Source of the DNA: Candidatus Poribacteria bacterium
Lineage (GTDB): Bacteria > Poribacteria > WGA-4E > WGA-3G
Assembly: GCA_022819945.1 (NCBI GenBank)
Contig: JAJEGI010000002.1
Location: 1 to 62,342, forward strand
Direction: 5' to 3'
Length of the DNA: 62,342 nucleotides
Below, piece after piece: positions 16,512 to 26,502 of the stretch. Made by a program: the position numbers and the translations under genes. The first letter of the stretch is position 1; every line of letters starts with the position of its first letter. The notes under the pieces were generated by a model. It worked only from the letters and a program-made list of their open reading frames with translations, ran no database searches and had not been told where the DNA came from.

Positions 16512-16799
16512 GTGCAACACGTAGATCCTTATGTCGTCCATCAGATCGCGATAAGTCTGTTTGGAGACAGGTATATTATCATTTACGAGAATACAATTCA
16601 GTTCCACAATCACTGCTACTACGTGCAGCGTATCAACATACCAGAGCACGCGTATCGCGGATATTATTATTTACAGGATGCCAATACTGGTTTGGCGATG
16701 TCAAGCGATGTTGATTTCGCACCACCTGGGACTTATGGTGTAATTTTTGATCCACAGACTGGTGATATTATCGATTGTGAGACAACGCCTCAGCACTAA
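16512..16799 (+). CDS. Hypothetical protein, 95 aa
   Basis: The ORF starts with GTG 6 bases after the OmpA-lipoprotein stop and encodes an aromatic, Tyr/His-rich protein (QFHNHCYYVQRI, YRGYYYLQDANTG) ending in PQTGDIIDCETTPQH. No signal peptide or family is recognised. Its position between two well-supported genes and its length without stops argue for coding, but the GTG start is not backed by a strong ribosome binding site. Confidence 0.5.
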   Translation: MQHVDPYVVHQIAISLFGDRYIIIYENTIQFHNHCYYVQRINIPEHAYRGYYYLQDANTGLAMSSDVDFAPPGTYGVIFDPQTGDIIDCETTPQH

Positions 16800-16839
16800 A
16801 AGACAGCAGTTTTAGGCAGAGACACGTTCTATTCAACAG

Positions 16840-18411
16840 ATGAGCTATATCAATAACACAGCATCACCACCACAAGAGACGATCCTTATTTTGGACTTCG
16901 GTTCACAATACACGCAGCTGATTGCGCGGCGCGTCCGTGAGCAGAACGTCTATTGTGAAATTCACCCGTATACACTGCCCTTGTGGCAGATAGAAACTAT
17001 TGCACCAAAAGGGATCATTCTCAGTGGTGGACCCGCGAGCGTCTATGAAGTAGGTGCCCCGACAATCGACGCGAAACTTTTTGATCTTGGTATACCGGTA
17101 TTGGGTATCTGCTACGGCATGCAACTCATGGCAGCACTATTAGCGGGCGGAACGGTACACCCTGCTACCCAACGTGAATACGGACACGCACCACTTCAAG
17201 TTCTCAGTGAAGTCGATCCGCTTTTTGCAGGACTCTCTTCATGTTTTTCTGCTTGGATGAGCCACGGCGATCGGATTGAAGCACCGCCTGCCGGTTTCAA
17301 AACTATCGCACAGACGGAGAACGCACCTATCGCCGCAATGGTGAATACCGAGCGCGCGTTTTACGGTCTGCAATTTCACCCTGAAGTGGAACATACACAG
17401 GATGCCAACCGGATTTTGGGAAACTTCACGAGGGAGATATGTGGGTGCCACAGCACTTGGACGATGCGCGCTTTTATCGCACGCGCTACAGCACAAATAC
17501 GGGAACAGGTCGGTGATGAACGAGTCCTCTGTGCTGTCAGTGGGGGCGTTGATTCGATGGTATTGGCGACACTCCTACATCAGGCAATCGGCGACGCACT
17601 GGTGTCGGTCTTTGTGGATAACGGACTTCTCCGAAAAAACGAAGTTGCTGAGGTCATCGAAACTTGTAAGCAGCTGGGTATTCCGCTGGTTGTTGTTGAT
17701 GCCGTAAAGCCGTTTCTTGATGGATTGGCAGGTATCACAGATCCAGAGAAAAAGCGAAAAGTCATTGGGGCACAGTTCATTGAGACCTTCAAGGGCGCGG
17801 TGGCAGAAATGGAGCACAATTTCCGTTTCCTTGCACAAGGAACGCTATATCCTGATGTCATAGAGAGTGTCTCTGTCAAGGGACCTTCTGCCACGATTAA
17901 GACACACCATAATGTCGGTGGACTACCATCGGACATGCCGTTTGAACTGCTTGAACCGTTCAGGGAACTTTTTAAGGATGAAGTGCGGGCAGTCGGTGCA
18001 GAACTCAACGTTCCGTTCCATGTACTCGGACGACACCCGTTTCCAGGACCTGGACTCGCTGTCCGTATCTTGGGCGAGGTAACCTATGAACGTTTGGAGG
18101 TGCTTCGCGCAGCGGATGCCATTTTTATCTCTGAAATCAAAGCGGCGGATTTGTACAACGAGATTTGGCAGGCGCTGGTTGTGCTGCTCCCGGTCAAGAG
18201 TGTCGGCGTAATGGGGGATGCACGTACATACGAAAACGCTGTCGCACTCCGGGCTGTTACCAGTAGCGATGCGATGACAGCAGACTGGGCGCGCATACCG
18301 ACGGATGTACTTGCGAGAATCTCTAATAGGATCATCAACGAGGTGCAAGGCATCAATCGAGTCGTTTACGATATTAGTTCAAAACCGCCAAGCACGATTG
18401 AGTGGGAATAG
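16840..18411 (+). CDS. guaA: GMP synthase (glutamine-hydrolysing)
   Basis: The enzyme converts XMP to GMP using glutamine and ATP. The N-terminal class I glutamine amidotransferase has the nucleophile Cys91 in [11 protein letters not shown] and the His/Glu of FHPEVEH. The ATP-pyrophosphatase domain has the P-loop SGGVDSMV, and the C-terminal dimerisation domain has [16 protein letters not shown] and ends in PPSTIEWE. At 523 residues the length is normal. The start at ATG 16840 precedes a short extension (about 15 residues) before [12 protein letters not shown]. Confidence 0.98.
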   Translation: MSYINNTASPPQETILILDFGSQYTQLIARRVREQNVYCEIHPYTLPLWQIETIAPKGIILSGGPASVYEVGAPTIDAKLFDLGIPVLGICYGMQLMAALLAGGTVHPATQREYGHAPLQVLSEVDPLFAGLSSCFSAWMSHGDRIEAPPAGFKTIAQTENAPIAAMVNTERAFYGLQFHPEVEHTQDANRILGNFTREICGCHSTWTMRAFIARATAQIREQVGDERVLCAVSGGVDSMVLATLLHQAIGDALVSVFVDNGLLRKNEVAEVIETCKQLGIPLVVVDAVKPFLDGLAGITDPEKKRKVIGAQFIETFKGAVAEMEHNFRFLAQGTLYPDVIESVSVKGPSATIKTHHNVGGLPSDMPFELLEPFRELFKDEVRAVGAELNVPFHVLGRHPFPGPGLAVRILGEVTYERLEVLRAADAIFISEIKAADLYNEIWQALVVLLPVKSVGVMGDARTYENAVALRAVTSSDAMTADWARIPTDVLARISNRIINEVQGINRVVYDISSKPPSTIEWE

Positions 18412-18432
18412 CCGCCAGCCGTTAGCCGTCGG

Positions 18433-19653
18433 CTAATACACCTGTGATGCCGCGTGAACAGCCGTACCCGGTTCCACATCCTGCCCGAACTCGATTAGCA
18501 GTTTCTCTAATGCGGTAAGAACAAGCATCACATTCCGTTCGGTGGCGGATTCACCCATCAACCCGATTCGCCAGGCCTTTCCAGCAAAGATCCCCAAACC
18601 AGCACCGATCTCTATTCCATAGTCCATAATTAAGCGTTTCCGAATGATTGCATCATCGATACCTTCAGGGATATGCAGTGTGGTTAGCATAGGTGCGCGA
18701 TAACCTGCCGCCGCGGCGGGTTGTAATCCGATTGCTACTGCACCTGCAAGAAGTGCGCGGGCGTTGCGTTCATGCCGTTCGTAGCGGGCAGTCAATCCCT
18801 CTTCTAAAACGACGCGCAGCGCTTCTCGCAATGCGTAAATCATTGACATCGAAACGGTGTGATGATAACTCCGTTTCTCACCGTGCCAATAGTTTTCAAG
18901 GAGGGTCATATCCAGATAGAAACTTTGAATGGGTGTTTTTCGGTTTTGAATCACGTCAACAGCACGTTCGCTGAAACTGATAGGGGAGAGACCGGGTGGA
19001 CCGGCGAGGCATTTTTGTGTGCAGCTATAAGCGATATCAATGCCCCGGGCATCCAAGTCCACAGGTTGCCCCCCAAGCGAAGTCACACAGTCGGCGAGAA
19101 AGAGAGCGCCGCTATTGTGTGCAATCTGAATCGCATCTGCCAAGGGTTGCAGGATACCGGTGGAGGTCTCTCCATGCACCAAGGCAACCAGTTTCAGCGC
19201 GGAAGCCTTCGCGACGGCTTCCGCAATTTTTTCGGGACAGATGGGTGTTCCCCACTCTGCTTCTACCGTTGTGACGACCCCTCCACACCGTGCAGCGATG
19301 TTAGCGATCCGCTCCCCAAAGTAACCATTGACACCGACAACGACACCGTCACCGGGTTCGACGACGTTCGCGAGTGCTGCTTCCATGCCTGCAGTGCCAG
19401 TACCGGAGACTGGCAGCGTCAGCCTGTTTTCGGTTCCAAAGACTTGGCGGAGCAGTGCTACCGTGTCATCCATCACTTCAACAAATTTGGTATCTAAATA
19501 CCCCAACATTGGGGTTGTCATTGCTTTAAGAACCCGCGCGTTCGCTTCGCTCGGCCCGGGACCGAGTAGCACGCGCGGTGGTACTATTAATTCGTCATAC
19601 ACTGTTTTAGAAGACTCCTCAAACGTATTATTCCATTTTTTGTATTTCACCAT
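18433..19653 (-). CDS. Class V aminotransferase (alanine/serine-glyoxylate type)
   Basis: The protein (406 residues from ATG 19653) is a PLP enzyme of the AGXT/SGAT group, which transaminates glyoxylate with alanine or serine. Seen are LLGPGPSEANxRVL, the LPVSGTGTAGMEAA motif, HGETSTG, DCVTSLGG, and the PLP-lysine segment YSCTQKCLAGPPGLSPI. C-terminal MGxSATxxNV is family-typical. Relatives also include phosphoserine-type and 2-aminoethylphosphonate enzymes, so substrate is tentative. A terminator at 19685-19716 belongs to the next upstream gene, which argues against the longer TTG-initiated form. Confidence 0.93.
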   Translation of the reverse strand: MVKYKKWNNTFEESSKTVYDELIVPPRVLLGPGPSEANARVLKAMTTPMLGYLDTKFVEVMDDTVALLRQVFGTENRLTLPVSGTGTAGMEAALANVVEPGDGVVVGVNGYFGERIANIAARCGGVVTTVEAEWGTPICPEKIAEAVAKASALKLVALVHGETSTGILQPLADAIQIAHNSGALFLADCVTSLGGQPVDLDARGIDIAYSCTQKCLAGPPGLSPISFSERAVDVIQNRKTPIQSFYLDMTLLENYWHGEKRSYHHTVSMSMIYALREALRVVLEEGLTARYERHERNARALLAGAVAIGLQPAAAAGYRAPMLTTLHIPEGIDDAIIRKRLIMDYGIEIGAGLGIFAGKAWRIGLMGESATERNVMLVLTALEKLLIEFGQDVEPGTAVHAASQVY

Positions 19654-19684
19654 GGTCCCGAATTCTTCACAGGATTGGGGTTCC

Positions 19685-19716
19685 AAAAAAGAGGAGGATG
19701 CCTCACGGCATCCTCC
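19685..19716 (-). terminator. Rho-independent terminator after the TPR gene
   Basis: GGAGGATGCC and GGCATCCTCC form a perfect 10-base stem with a TCAC loop. On the minus strand it is followed by TTTTTT. Confidence 0.9.
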
Positions 19717-19772
19717 TTCAGAGAAACTACGCTCAGGCGAGCGAGGCTACAAGAAACTGGAAACCGTAGCGA

Positions 19773-22700
19773 TTACTCGCCACCACCGCCAGCACGGTCA
19801 ACACCCTCACGTATTTCCAGATTATTTGCCCGCATGTAATTCAGAATCTCTTGGACCTTTATCTGGGCGTACCTGAGTGCGTCGTTTACTTTTGGATCAG
19901 CAGGTGGAGCAGTCTCATATTTTGCCCACAACCGGTTGAAATGCTCCAGGGCGTCATTGAAATACGCATCCTCGTCATTCGCTAATACCATATAGGCTTC
20001 CCCGATCTGCACGAGACCCAGGTCCGCGTATTTGCTCGTCGGATACGCTTCAATGATCTTGTCGAATGCTTCAATAGTGGCAGTGAGCTGGGTTTTCTGC
20101 TCTTCACCTCTGACGAGTTTCGCCCCGTTCAGCATCTGGTTCGCCTGTTCATATTCGTAGTAGGCAAGCGCATTAGCTGTATCGTTAAGATACTCTTGTG
20201 CTTTCCCTTTCGATTCAGCACTGATGCCGGGCGTATTGATCGCGTTCTGGTAGTAATCAATTGCCTGTTGATAGAGACTGATACGTTGCTCTTGCTCAAT
20301 GCCTTCCTCTGAACCGGAGTTGAAGTACTTGTTGCCGATATTAATAAGGGCATCAGCAGTGTACTGACTATTCGGGTACTCTGCGGCAAGGACTTCGTTT
20401 GCTGCAAAAATCCGATCGTACCAGTGCTGCTGCGTCTCAGCATCGCCTGCCTCCATCGCGGCTTCACTCAGGAGCTGCGCGCAAGTCGAGATAGCATACA
20501 ACGATTCAGGAGCGCTCTTGTGATCCTTGTTCACTTGGCGAACCTTCTCGTATTCTGTGATTGCTGTCTCGAATTGTTGTGAGGCGAAATAGGATTCACC
20601 AACGTGATACTGCCAGTAAGCCGCATCTTTAGCGTTCGGATAGCGGCGCACCATATCACGGAACACATCTGCAGCAGCAACGAAATAATTGACCGCTGTT
20701 TGAGACATCTCACCATCCATACCTACCTGCATACGGCCCAACTCAAAATTCGAGGCGGCGAGATAGTTCAGAGAAGTCTCTGTGTTCTTACGGAGATCTT
20801 CCGATTGCGGGAATAGCCCCTTATCCACGTAACTGACGAAAGTTGTCAAGGGCGCGAGTGCACTCGTCAGGTCTTGTGGCAGTTTCACGCCGATACCGAC
20901 AGAATAGTAAATCTGACCGGCTTGGAACAGCGAGTTCTGCACATACGGGATGACCGTCTTCTTATCCGCTTGTTCAACAGGTGCTGCGATTGTATTCACT
21001 TCAAAGAAAGCACCCGCAGCCTTACGACTTGCATCGATATAGGGTTGGAGATCAGTTCCGGCAGTGTTAGAAAAGAGAGAACGCGCTTTGTCGGAGTAGA
21101 GGAAACCGAGGTTATATTGTGCTGCGGCTTTTTCTGCAACACTCGCGTTCGGATTCGCCTTTGTCCGGTTCAAGGCTCCCTCAGCTTCAGCAATGGCTTC
21201 ATCTAAACGTCCGAGTTCCACGTAAAGCGTTGAACGACGGATGCCAGCATCAGCGACCATTGAAGCGACACTCGTATTTTCTGAACCGCTGTGTTCACCG
21301 ATTAAGGTTTGGAAGACTTCCAATGCCTTATCAGGTTGATTCACTTTATCCTGATAAATCAACCCCATCCGGTAGTAGGATTGCGCTTTGGTGAGCGGAT
21401 CCGTAACGAGTTCAATAGCGTTTTGGTAACTCATCAACGCATCCTGATTGGCTTGCAGCTGTTCCTCTTGCGCGAATGCCATGGCGAAGTAGGAACGTCC
21501 CTTCAGGTCAGTGTCCTCAGTATTTTCAATAATATACTGATATTCTTGCACCGCTGCCTGATGGTCACCGAGGGTGCCGTTGAGTTCAGCGAGACGTGAA
21601 TGTGCTTGGAAAACGAGTGCCTTCCGCGCTTCGTCTTCGGTTTTGCCCTCTTGTGCTGTAACCTGTCGGAACGCATTCGCTGCCCCTTTCGGGTCTTCTA
21701 ACCCTAATAATGCCAGACCTGCGGTGTAATTGGCACTGATGAGGTTATCTGGATCGTTTGTCAGCGTTGCGACTTTTTCTGCAGCATCCGCAGCATTTTG
21801 GAGGCTAAGTTTCTTACTACCCGCATCTGTCGCAGCTTGTGCGATCTGATAATGGCAGACAGCTGCTTGGTATTGCGCGTTTGGGGCAAGGTCGCTATTC
21901 GGGAAAGTTTGCACGAAGAAGAGATACTCCGCCAATGCTTCGTCATAGCGTTTCGCGCTGTAGTAAGTGTGCCCAATCTTCAATTGTGAACGGCTGCGAG
22001 CATCTTCTGGCGCACCAGCATTATCAACAATCCGTTTCAGAGAGGCTACGAGCGTATCAATATCAACATCTTCACTGCTGTTTTCAATAGCCGTTGCCTT
22101 AATCAACTCGATATGCCCGAGTGTTTTCAGAACAAGCTCGTCGTCACTTCCCGCAAACTTATCGTTCGCTTCATCAACAAGCGTAAGGATGAGCGGCCAC
22201 TTCTCTGTAGCGTTCTGTTTTTGTGCGGCATCCCGATAGGCGAGTGCCAAACCGTAATAAGCTTCAACGGCGTTCGGACTATTCGGATAGTCCGCGATCA
22301 CGCGTTGGAAAGCCGTTTCAGAGGATGTCAAGAGTGCCGGGTTCTCAGAGGCTGCTTGATAATAGCACAGACCAACGAGGTAGAGCGCATCATCAGCGTA
22401 TTCACCTGTCGGATTGCCATCAACGACGGCTTGATATTGGACTGCTGCTTCTTCAAACCGTTCCTCCGCACGGAGTAGGTCGGCAAGTTTAATTTCTGCT
22501 AAAGAGCGGTTGTCAGCATCAGCAAGTTTGTCTAAAATCGTGTTGTAGTAGGTAATCGCACCCTCTTTATCGCCTTCCTTGACGTGGCTATTAGCGACAA
22601 GGAGCAGCGCGCGTTCGTAGTATTCACTCGTCTCTGGGATTGAGGCATACCGATCGCGGGCTTGCAGCCAGTCACCGAGCATCTCATGGGAGAGTGCTTC

Positions 22701-24476
22701 GTTCATCAGACACGCTTCGATCTGGGCAACGCGTTCGCTGAAGTCATCATAACGTTCCTCAGCGACACCTGGAAGGAAGGCCTCATCGTTAAACTTGGCG
22801 ACTGCTTGTTGATACGCTGCGACAGATTTCTGAAGATGCTCCTGATTGAAACCTGTACCCGCATCACCTTCTTGATAGCCTTCAGGTTTAGCGGCTTCAT
22901 AGTAGGAACGTCCTTCAAAGAATTTGCCCATCAGCTTGACAAGGTGGAACTTCGGTAGATCGCGGTATTCCCACAACTTCGCATATTCTTCGGCGGCTTC
23001 AATGTACTGTTTGAATTCCGTCCGTTTGATGTCTGCGAAACGGAGTTGTACCTCTGCTGCGAGGATGTCAAACTCGTTGTCGTTTTTGTTCTTTTCGATA
23101 AATTCGCGGGCAACAGTTTCGAGTTCTTCCTGCCGTCCGAGGTCGTTGAGCGCCCAAATTGCACCATAGAGCGCGTGCGGGGCAACAGGATCTTGCGGGT
23201 AGTCATCAATCGTTTTCTGATACCACTGCAAAGCGAGTTCCAGCGTTGCTTGACCGGCTTCGGTATCTCCGGCTTTCCGCTGATCACTGCCAAGTTTGTA
23301 GTACGCCTCCCCGATCTGGTAGGAGCAGTACGGAAGGTACTCGGTCTCTTCTTGGTGTTCGTTAATAACGCGCTCGTAGGCGACGGTTGCATCACTCCAA
23401 GCCGCTAAACGGAAATGGCTATCGGCGATACCGAGTTTCGCTTCAGCAATGAAATCGCTCTCTGGATATTGCTCGAGGAGCGTGTTATACGAAACGATCG
23501 CGTTTTCATAGTCACCCTGATCGTAGTAAGTACGCCCAATCGCAGATTGGATTTCCGATTGGAGCCCACGGTCCGCAGTGTTCTGGAGTGCAAGCTCGTA
23601 GTTGACGCGTGCGTTGTCATAGTCTTTTTGACGAGCGTAGATCGCACCTTGGTCAAAGTACGCTGCCGTAACGTATTGGCTTTCAGGGAACTGCGTGATG
23701 AAGTTGGTATACCGACCGATCGCTTCATCATCCCGACCCAGTTGGTTCAAGCTATAAGCGGCTTTATACATCGCTTCGGCTTGTAGATCAGGGTAGTTCT
23801 TGAATTCTTCTGTCGCGATTTTATCGAATTCTTGATAGGCTTGCTCATAATTAGACTCATTGAGAAATGACTGCGCGATAAGGTGTTGGGCATCGTCTTT
23901 GAAATCGGAATTCGGGAAGCCATCAAGCACGGCTTTGAATGCCTGCCGCGAGTCTTCATAATTTTGCAGTTTATAGTTGAGCTGACCGATAGCATACCAA
24001 GCATTTTCGACAAAGAGGCTGTTTGGGAAGTTCTCAATGAGCTGCGTGAACTTCGGTTCAGCCAATTCAAACTGCTCTGTTCGGTAGAGGATGTGTCCCC
24101 AGAGATAGGTTAACCCCTCTTGGTGTTTCGGGATGGTAGCTGTCGGGGCAACCTTTTCAATGAAGTCGATCGCCGTGTCGTAATGATTGACATCACCAGA
24201 CTGTTCAGCGAGACGTGAATAGCTGACAGCGATCTTATAGTTGGCGAGTGTGGTGAAATCCTTATCTATAACTTCGGTCTTCACACCGCGCTTCGTCGAT
24301 TCTTCGAGTGCCTCTGTATATTTAGCGATTGCGCCCTCATAATCTGCTTGTCCATAGAGGTCTTCAGCGTCTTGGAAAAGCTGCTCGACTTTTTTAGAGC
24401 TGCCCATCATAAACGGTGAAATTAGCGCGACCACTAAAGCGAGGCCACCAATAATTCCCAAAATCCTTGGGTTCAT
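19773..24476 (-). CDS. Giant periplasmic TPR protein (1567 aa)
   Basis: The protein has one N-terminal transmembrane/signal helix (GIIGGLALVVALISPFM), followed by about 1500 residues of tetratricopeptide repeats of the BamD/YbgF type. Repeats such as YGQADYEGAIAKYTEAL, FPNSDFKDDAQHLIAQ and YPESDFIAEAKLGIADSHF recur through the length. TPR solenoids of this size are protein-protein scaffolds. The soluble part faces the periplasm if the helix is an anchor. It is the third gene after an ECF sigma factor and its anti-sigma factor, so it may be the main output of an envelope-stress-like regulon. It ends in a glycine tail (DRAGGGGE). No enzyme domain is visible. Confidence 0.95.
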   Translation of the reverse strand: MNPRILGIIGGLALVVALISPFMMGSSKKVEQLFQDAEDLYGQADYEGAIAKYTEALEESTKRGVKTEVIDKDFTTLANYKIAVSYSRLAEQSGDVNHYDTAIDFIEKVAPTATIPKHQEGLTYLWGHILYRTEQFELAEPKFTQLIENFPNSLFVENAWYAIGQLNYKLQNYEDSRQAFKAVLDGFPNSDFKDDAQHLIAQSFLNESNYEQAYQEFDKIATEEFKNYPDLQAEAMYKAAYSLNQLGRDDEAIGRYTNFITQFPESQYVTAAYFDQGAIYARQKDYDNARVNYELALQNTADRGLQSEIQSAIGRTYYDQGDYENAIVSYNTLLEQYPESDFIAEAKLGIADSHFRLAAWSDATVAYERVINEHQEETEYLPYCSYQIGEAYYKLGSDQRKAGDTEAGQATLELALQWYQKTIDDYPQDPVAPHALYGAIWALNDLGRQEELETVAREFIEKNKNDNEFDILAAEVQLRFADIKRTEFKQYIEAAEEYAKLWEYRDLPKFHLVKLMGKFFEGRSYYEAAKPEGYQEGDAGTGFNQEHLQKSVAAYQQAVAKFNDEAFLPGVAEERYDDFSERVAQIEACLMNEALSHEMLGDWLQARDRYASIPETSEYYERALLLVANSHVKEGDKEGAITYYNTILDKLADADNRSLAEIKLADLLRAEERFEEAAVQYQAVVDGNPTGEYADDALYLVGLCYYQAASENPALLTSSETAFQRVIADYPNSPNAVEAYYGLALAYRDAAQKQNATEKWPLILTLVDEANDKFAGSDDELVLKTLGHIELIKATAIENSSEDVDIDTLVASLKRIVDNAGAPEDARSRSQLKIGHTYYSAKRYDEALAEYLFFVQTFPNSDLAPNAQYQAAVCHYQIAQAATDAGSKKLSLQNAADAAEKVATLTNDPDNLISANYTAGLALLGLEDPKGAANAFRQVTAQEGKTEDEARKALVFQAHSRLAELNGTLGDHQAAVQEYQYIIENTEDTDLKGRSYFAMAFAQEEQLQANQDALMSYQNAIELVTDPLTKAQSYYRMGLIYQDKVNQPDKALEVFQTLIGEHSGSENTSVASMVADAGIRRSTLYVELGRLDEAIAEAEGALNRTKANPNASVAEKAAAQYNLGFLYSDKARSLFSNTAGTDLQPYIDASRKAAGAFFEVNTIAAPVEQADKKTVIPYVQNSLFQAGQIYYSVGIGVKLPQDLTSALAPLTTFVSYVDKGLFPQSEDLRKNTETSLNYLAASNFELGRMQVGMDGEMSQTAVNYFVAAADVFRDMVRRYPNAKDAAYWQYHVGESYFASQQFETAITEYEKVRQVNKDHKSAPESLYAISTCAQLLSEAAMEAGDAETQQHWYDRIFAANEVLAAEYPNSQYTADALINIGNKYFNSGSEEGIEQEQRISLYQQAIDYYQNAINTPGISAESKGKAQEYLNDTANALAYYEYEQANQMLNGAKLVRGEEQKTQLTATIEAFDKIIEAYPTSKYADLGLVQIGEAYMVLANDEDAYFNDALEHFNRLWAKYETAPPADPKVNDALRYAQIKVQEILNYMRANNLEIREGVDRAGGGGE

Positions 24477-24537
24477 TATATTCTCCTTTAGTTATCAGAA
24501 TCGGGTTTCACTACGTTCAACCCAATCTACGGGATAG

Positions 24538-25491
24538 TTAGAGTTCTATCGGATCGTGAACCGCTGCAACAGAAAACATCTCCAGCGGTACATCCAACAA
24601 TTTTTGAGAAAAACCTTTAAGTTCGCTCCGTTTGCGTTTATACTCTTGGAGCGCCTGCTGTCCTGTATTGATACCTCGCAACAGCAGGAGTGCATATCTG
24701 CCTTCGGTGAGTACATCTCGGCTCGTGCGCCGTACCCAAATCGCGCCTTGTGAAGGGAATTCGGCGTAAGCGAGCAATTCCGAATCGATGTCCAATGCAA
24801 CGCTCGGCATTGTATCAGAACTATTTTTATGCAGTGTGGTGAGGATATATCCATCTACCATCGGTTCGTTAGTGAATTTCCAGACATCGGACCCTGAACC
24901 TACAGTGGGCGTTTCCGTTGTTCGTTCACTACTCATGTTTCGACGAATGCCAGCGGACTCGGTTGTCGTTTTATCCTGCTGAATCGCAAGCGTTACCGCA
25001 GACTGTACACCGACAGATGGAAAGCGGGTGTGTTCGCCATTATTGTGCATCGAAACTTGTGTTAGCAAGAGCGGTGTTGCAATCAACACTGTCATCACGA
25101 ATGCAAGAACGTAATAAGGAACGGCGTGTTGTCTTATGGAGATGAATCTGCTCGGACGAAAACGATCCGCGTATCGATAAACGTGTGTCAGCAGCTCCCA
25201 ACCGAGACGCGTCGTGGCCGCAGCGAAGCGTTGATGGAGGGCAGTCGGAGCACTCTGTTCAATACGTTTCTGAAGCTGCGTTGTAAACTGAGCGTAATAG
25301 GTATCGGATGCCTCCGGTTCAACGTAGAAGTTTTTGAGGAGGTGCTGCGTCTTTTTCTCGTCAGCGACCGCTCGTTTACACGACCGGCAGGAACGGATAT
25401 GCAATGCGACATCGGCTGCTTGCCGTTCGGAAAGCGTTCTGTCTATATAGTCAGGTACAAGGCGTTCTATTTTTTCGCACTTTGATCTCAT
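24538..25491 (-). CDS. Anti-sigma factor with zinc-finger and membrane helix
   Basis: The protein is 317 residues from ATG 25491 (GGAGAATAGCA precedes it). The N-terminal anti-sigma domain has the HIRSCRSC motif (HxxxCxxC zinc-binding ASD) at about residues 29-36. A transmembrane helix (YYVLAFVMTVLIATPLLLT) lies near residue 125, and a periplasmic domain of about 170 residues follows. It should hold the sigma factor at the membrane. It follows the sigma gene by 153 bases and precedes the giant TPR gene by 61 bases. The longer frame from 25548 has no supporting start signal. Confidence 0.9.
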   Translation of the reverse strand: MRSKCEKIERLVPDYIDRTLSERQAADVALHIRSCRSCKRAVADEKKTQHLLKNFYVEPEASDTYYAQFTTQLQKRIEQSAPTALHQRFAAATTRLGWELLTHVYRYADRFRPSRFISIRQHAVPYYVLAFVMTVLIATPLLLTQVSMHNNGEHTRFPSVGVQSAVTLAIQQDKTTTESAGIRRNMSSERTTETPTVGSGSDVWKFTNEPMVDGYILTTLHKNSSDTMPSVALDIDSELLAYAEFPSQGAIWVRRTSRDVLTEGRYALLLLRGINTGQQALQEYKRKRSELKGFSQKLLDVPLEMFSVAAVHDPIEL

Positions 25492-25644
25492 TGCTATTCT
25501 CCACGACATTGTGTGCTTCCAATTTATAACTACTGGCGTTTGAAACACTGTCAGCGGTATCCAGTTTTTGAGTTTTTAGCCATTTTTGTCAGAAATCAGG
25601 GGTCGGAGCGTTAAATAACCCTATCTCCGGTTTAATCATCCGAA

Positions 25645-26229
25645 TTAAATTACCCCAGCATCCACATACGGTTTAAGTAAAGTTCGGAGTTTTTTACGGG
25701 CGTGGTGCAATCGAGAACGGACTGTCCCTTCCGAACAGTTAAGGATTGAGGCAATCTCAGCGTGCGTTAGTCCCTCAAATTCGTGGAGGATGACCACTGT
25801 CCGATGCTTCAGAGATAAACTATTGACCGCCTCTGTGACGTATTGACGGAGTTCCGATTTCTCTGCTTGTGTGTGGGGGTCGTTGGCAAGCTGCGCGTGG
25901 TGACGGGCGGTTGCTTCGTATTCCGTTTCTACCGTCGTCTCAAGTGTGCATTCGCGCCTGCGTTCTCTACGCTTGACAAAGTTAAGTGCCTCATTCACAG
26001 TTATCCGGTAGAGCCATGTCTCGAAAGCGGCATCCCGCCGGAATGTGTGAATGGACCGGTAAACCTTAATAAAGGTCTCCTGCATCACGTCGTCGGCATC
26101 AGCGTGGTTCTTGGTAATCTGCACCGCGAGACGGTATACCATCCGTTTATATCTTTCCACCAAGGGTGCCAATGCCGTCTCGTCGCCTTCACAAAGATCG
26201 GCTATGAGCAAGGTTTCCGTTCTATCCAC
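25645..26229 (-). CDS. ECF RNA polymerase sigma factor
   Basis: This 194-residue sigma-70-family ECF factor has region 2 (RMVYRLAVQITKNHADADDVMQETFIKVY and FRRDAAFETWLYRITVNEALN) and region 4 (LSLKHRTVVILHEFEGLTHAEIA and CSEGTVRSRLHHARKKLR helix-turn-helix). These are RpoE/SigW-like signatures. It is the first gene of a sigma/anti-sigma/TPR operon, and a GAAC-17-TCTAA-type promoter just upstream suggests autoregulation. Confidence 0.95.
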   Translation of the reverse strand: MDRTETLLIADLCEGDETALAPLVERYKRMVYRLAVQITKNHADADDVMQETFIKVYRSIHTFRRDAAFETWLYRITVNEALNFVKRRERRRECTLETTVETEYEATARHHAQLANDPHTQAEKSELRQYVTEAVNSLSLKHRTVVILHEFEGLTHAEIASILNCSEGTVRSRLHHARKKLRTLLKPYVDAGVI

Positions 26230-26267
26230 CGAACTTCTCTCCTTGATATTTCTGACTGATTAATTGG

Positions 26268-26295
26268 TTAGACAACACTTTTTTTAAAACCGTTC
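26268..26295 (-). promoter_or_regulatory. Candidate ECF (RpoE-like) promoter
   Basis: Read on the minus strand, GAACGG and TCTAA are 17 bases apart, close to the RpoE pattern GAACTT-N16/17-TCTAA. It lies about 40 bases upstream of the ECF sigma factor ATG, as expected for autoregulation. Confidence 0.45.
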
Positions 26296-26446
26296 AAAAA
26301 AAATAGTTTTCAGTATATTTTGACAGAATTCCTCACTCCATTATACCATCAATGCGGAAATTGTGTAAATAGAAAAATGGTTATTAGTACTCAGTTGCCA
26401 CTATTCAGTTAAAAAGTTTTTATCTCAGAGTTGATAACTACTCCAC

Positions 26447-26480
26447 AAAAAAAGGGCAGCGTATTCTGAATACGCCGCCC
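26447..26480 (-). terminator. Rho-independent terminator of the Ig-like lipoprotein gene
   Basis: GGGC-a-GCGTATTC and GAATACGC-c-GCCC form a strong stem (26454-26480). On the minus strand it is followed by TTTTTTT. Confidence 0.9.
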
Positions 26481-26502
26481 TGTTATCGAAATAGCCTCGA
26501 TT

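Noticed and set aside
18859..19497. 212-codon plus-strand ORF opposite the class V aminotransferase
   Set aside because: Antisense to a well-supported gene, with no motifs.
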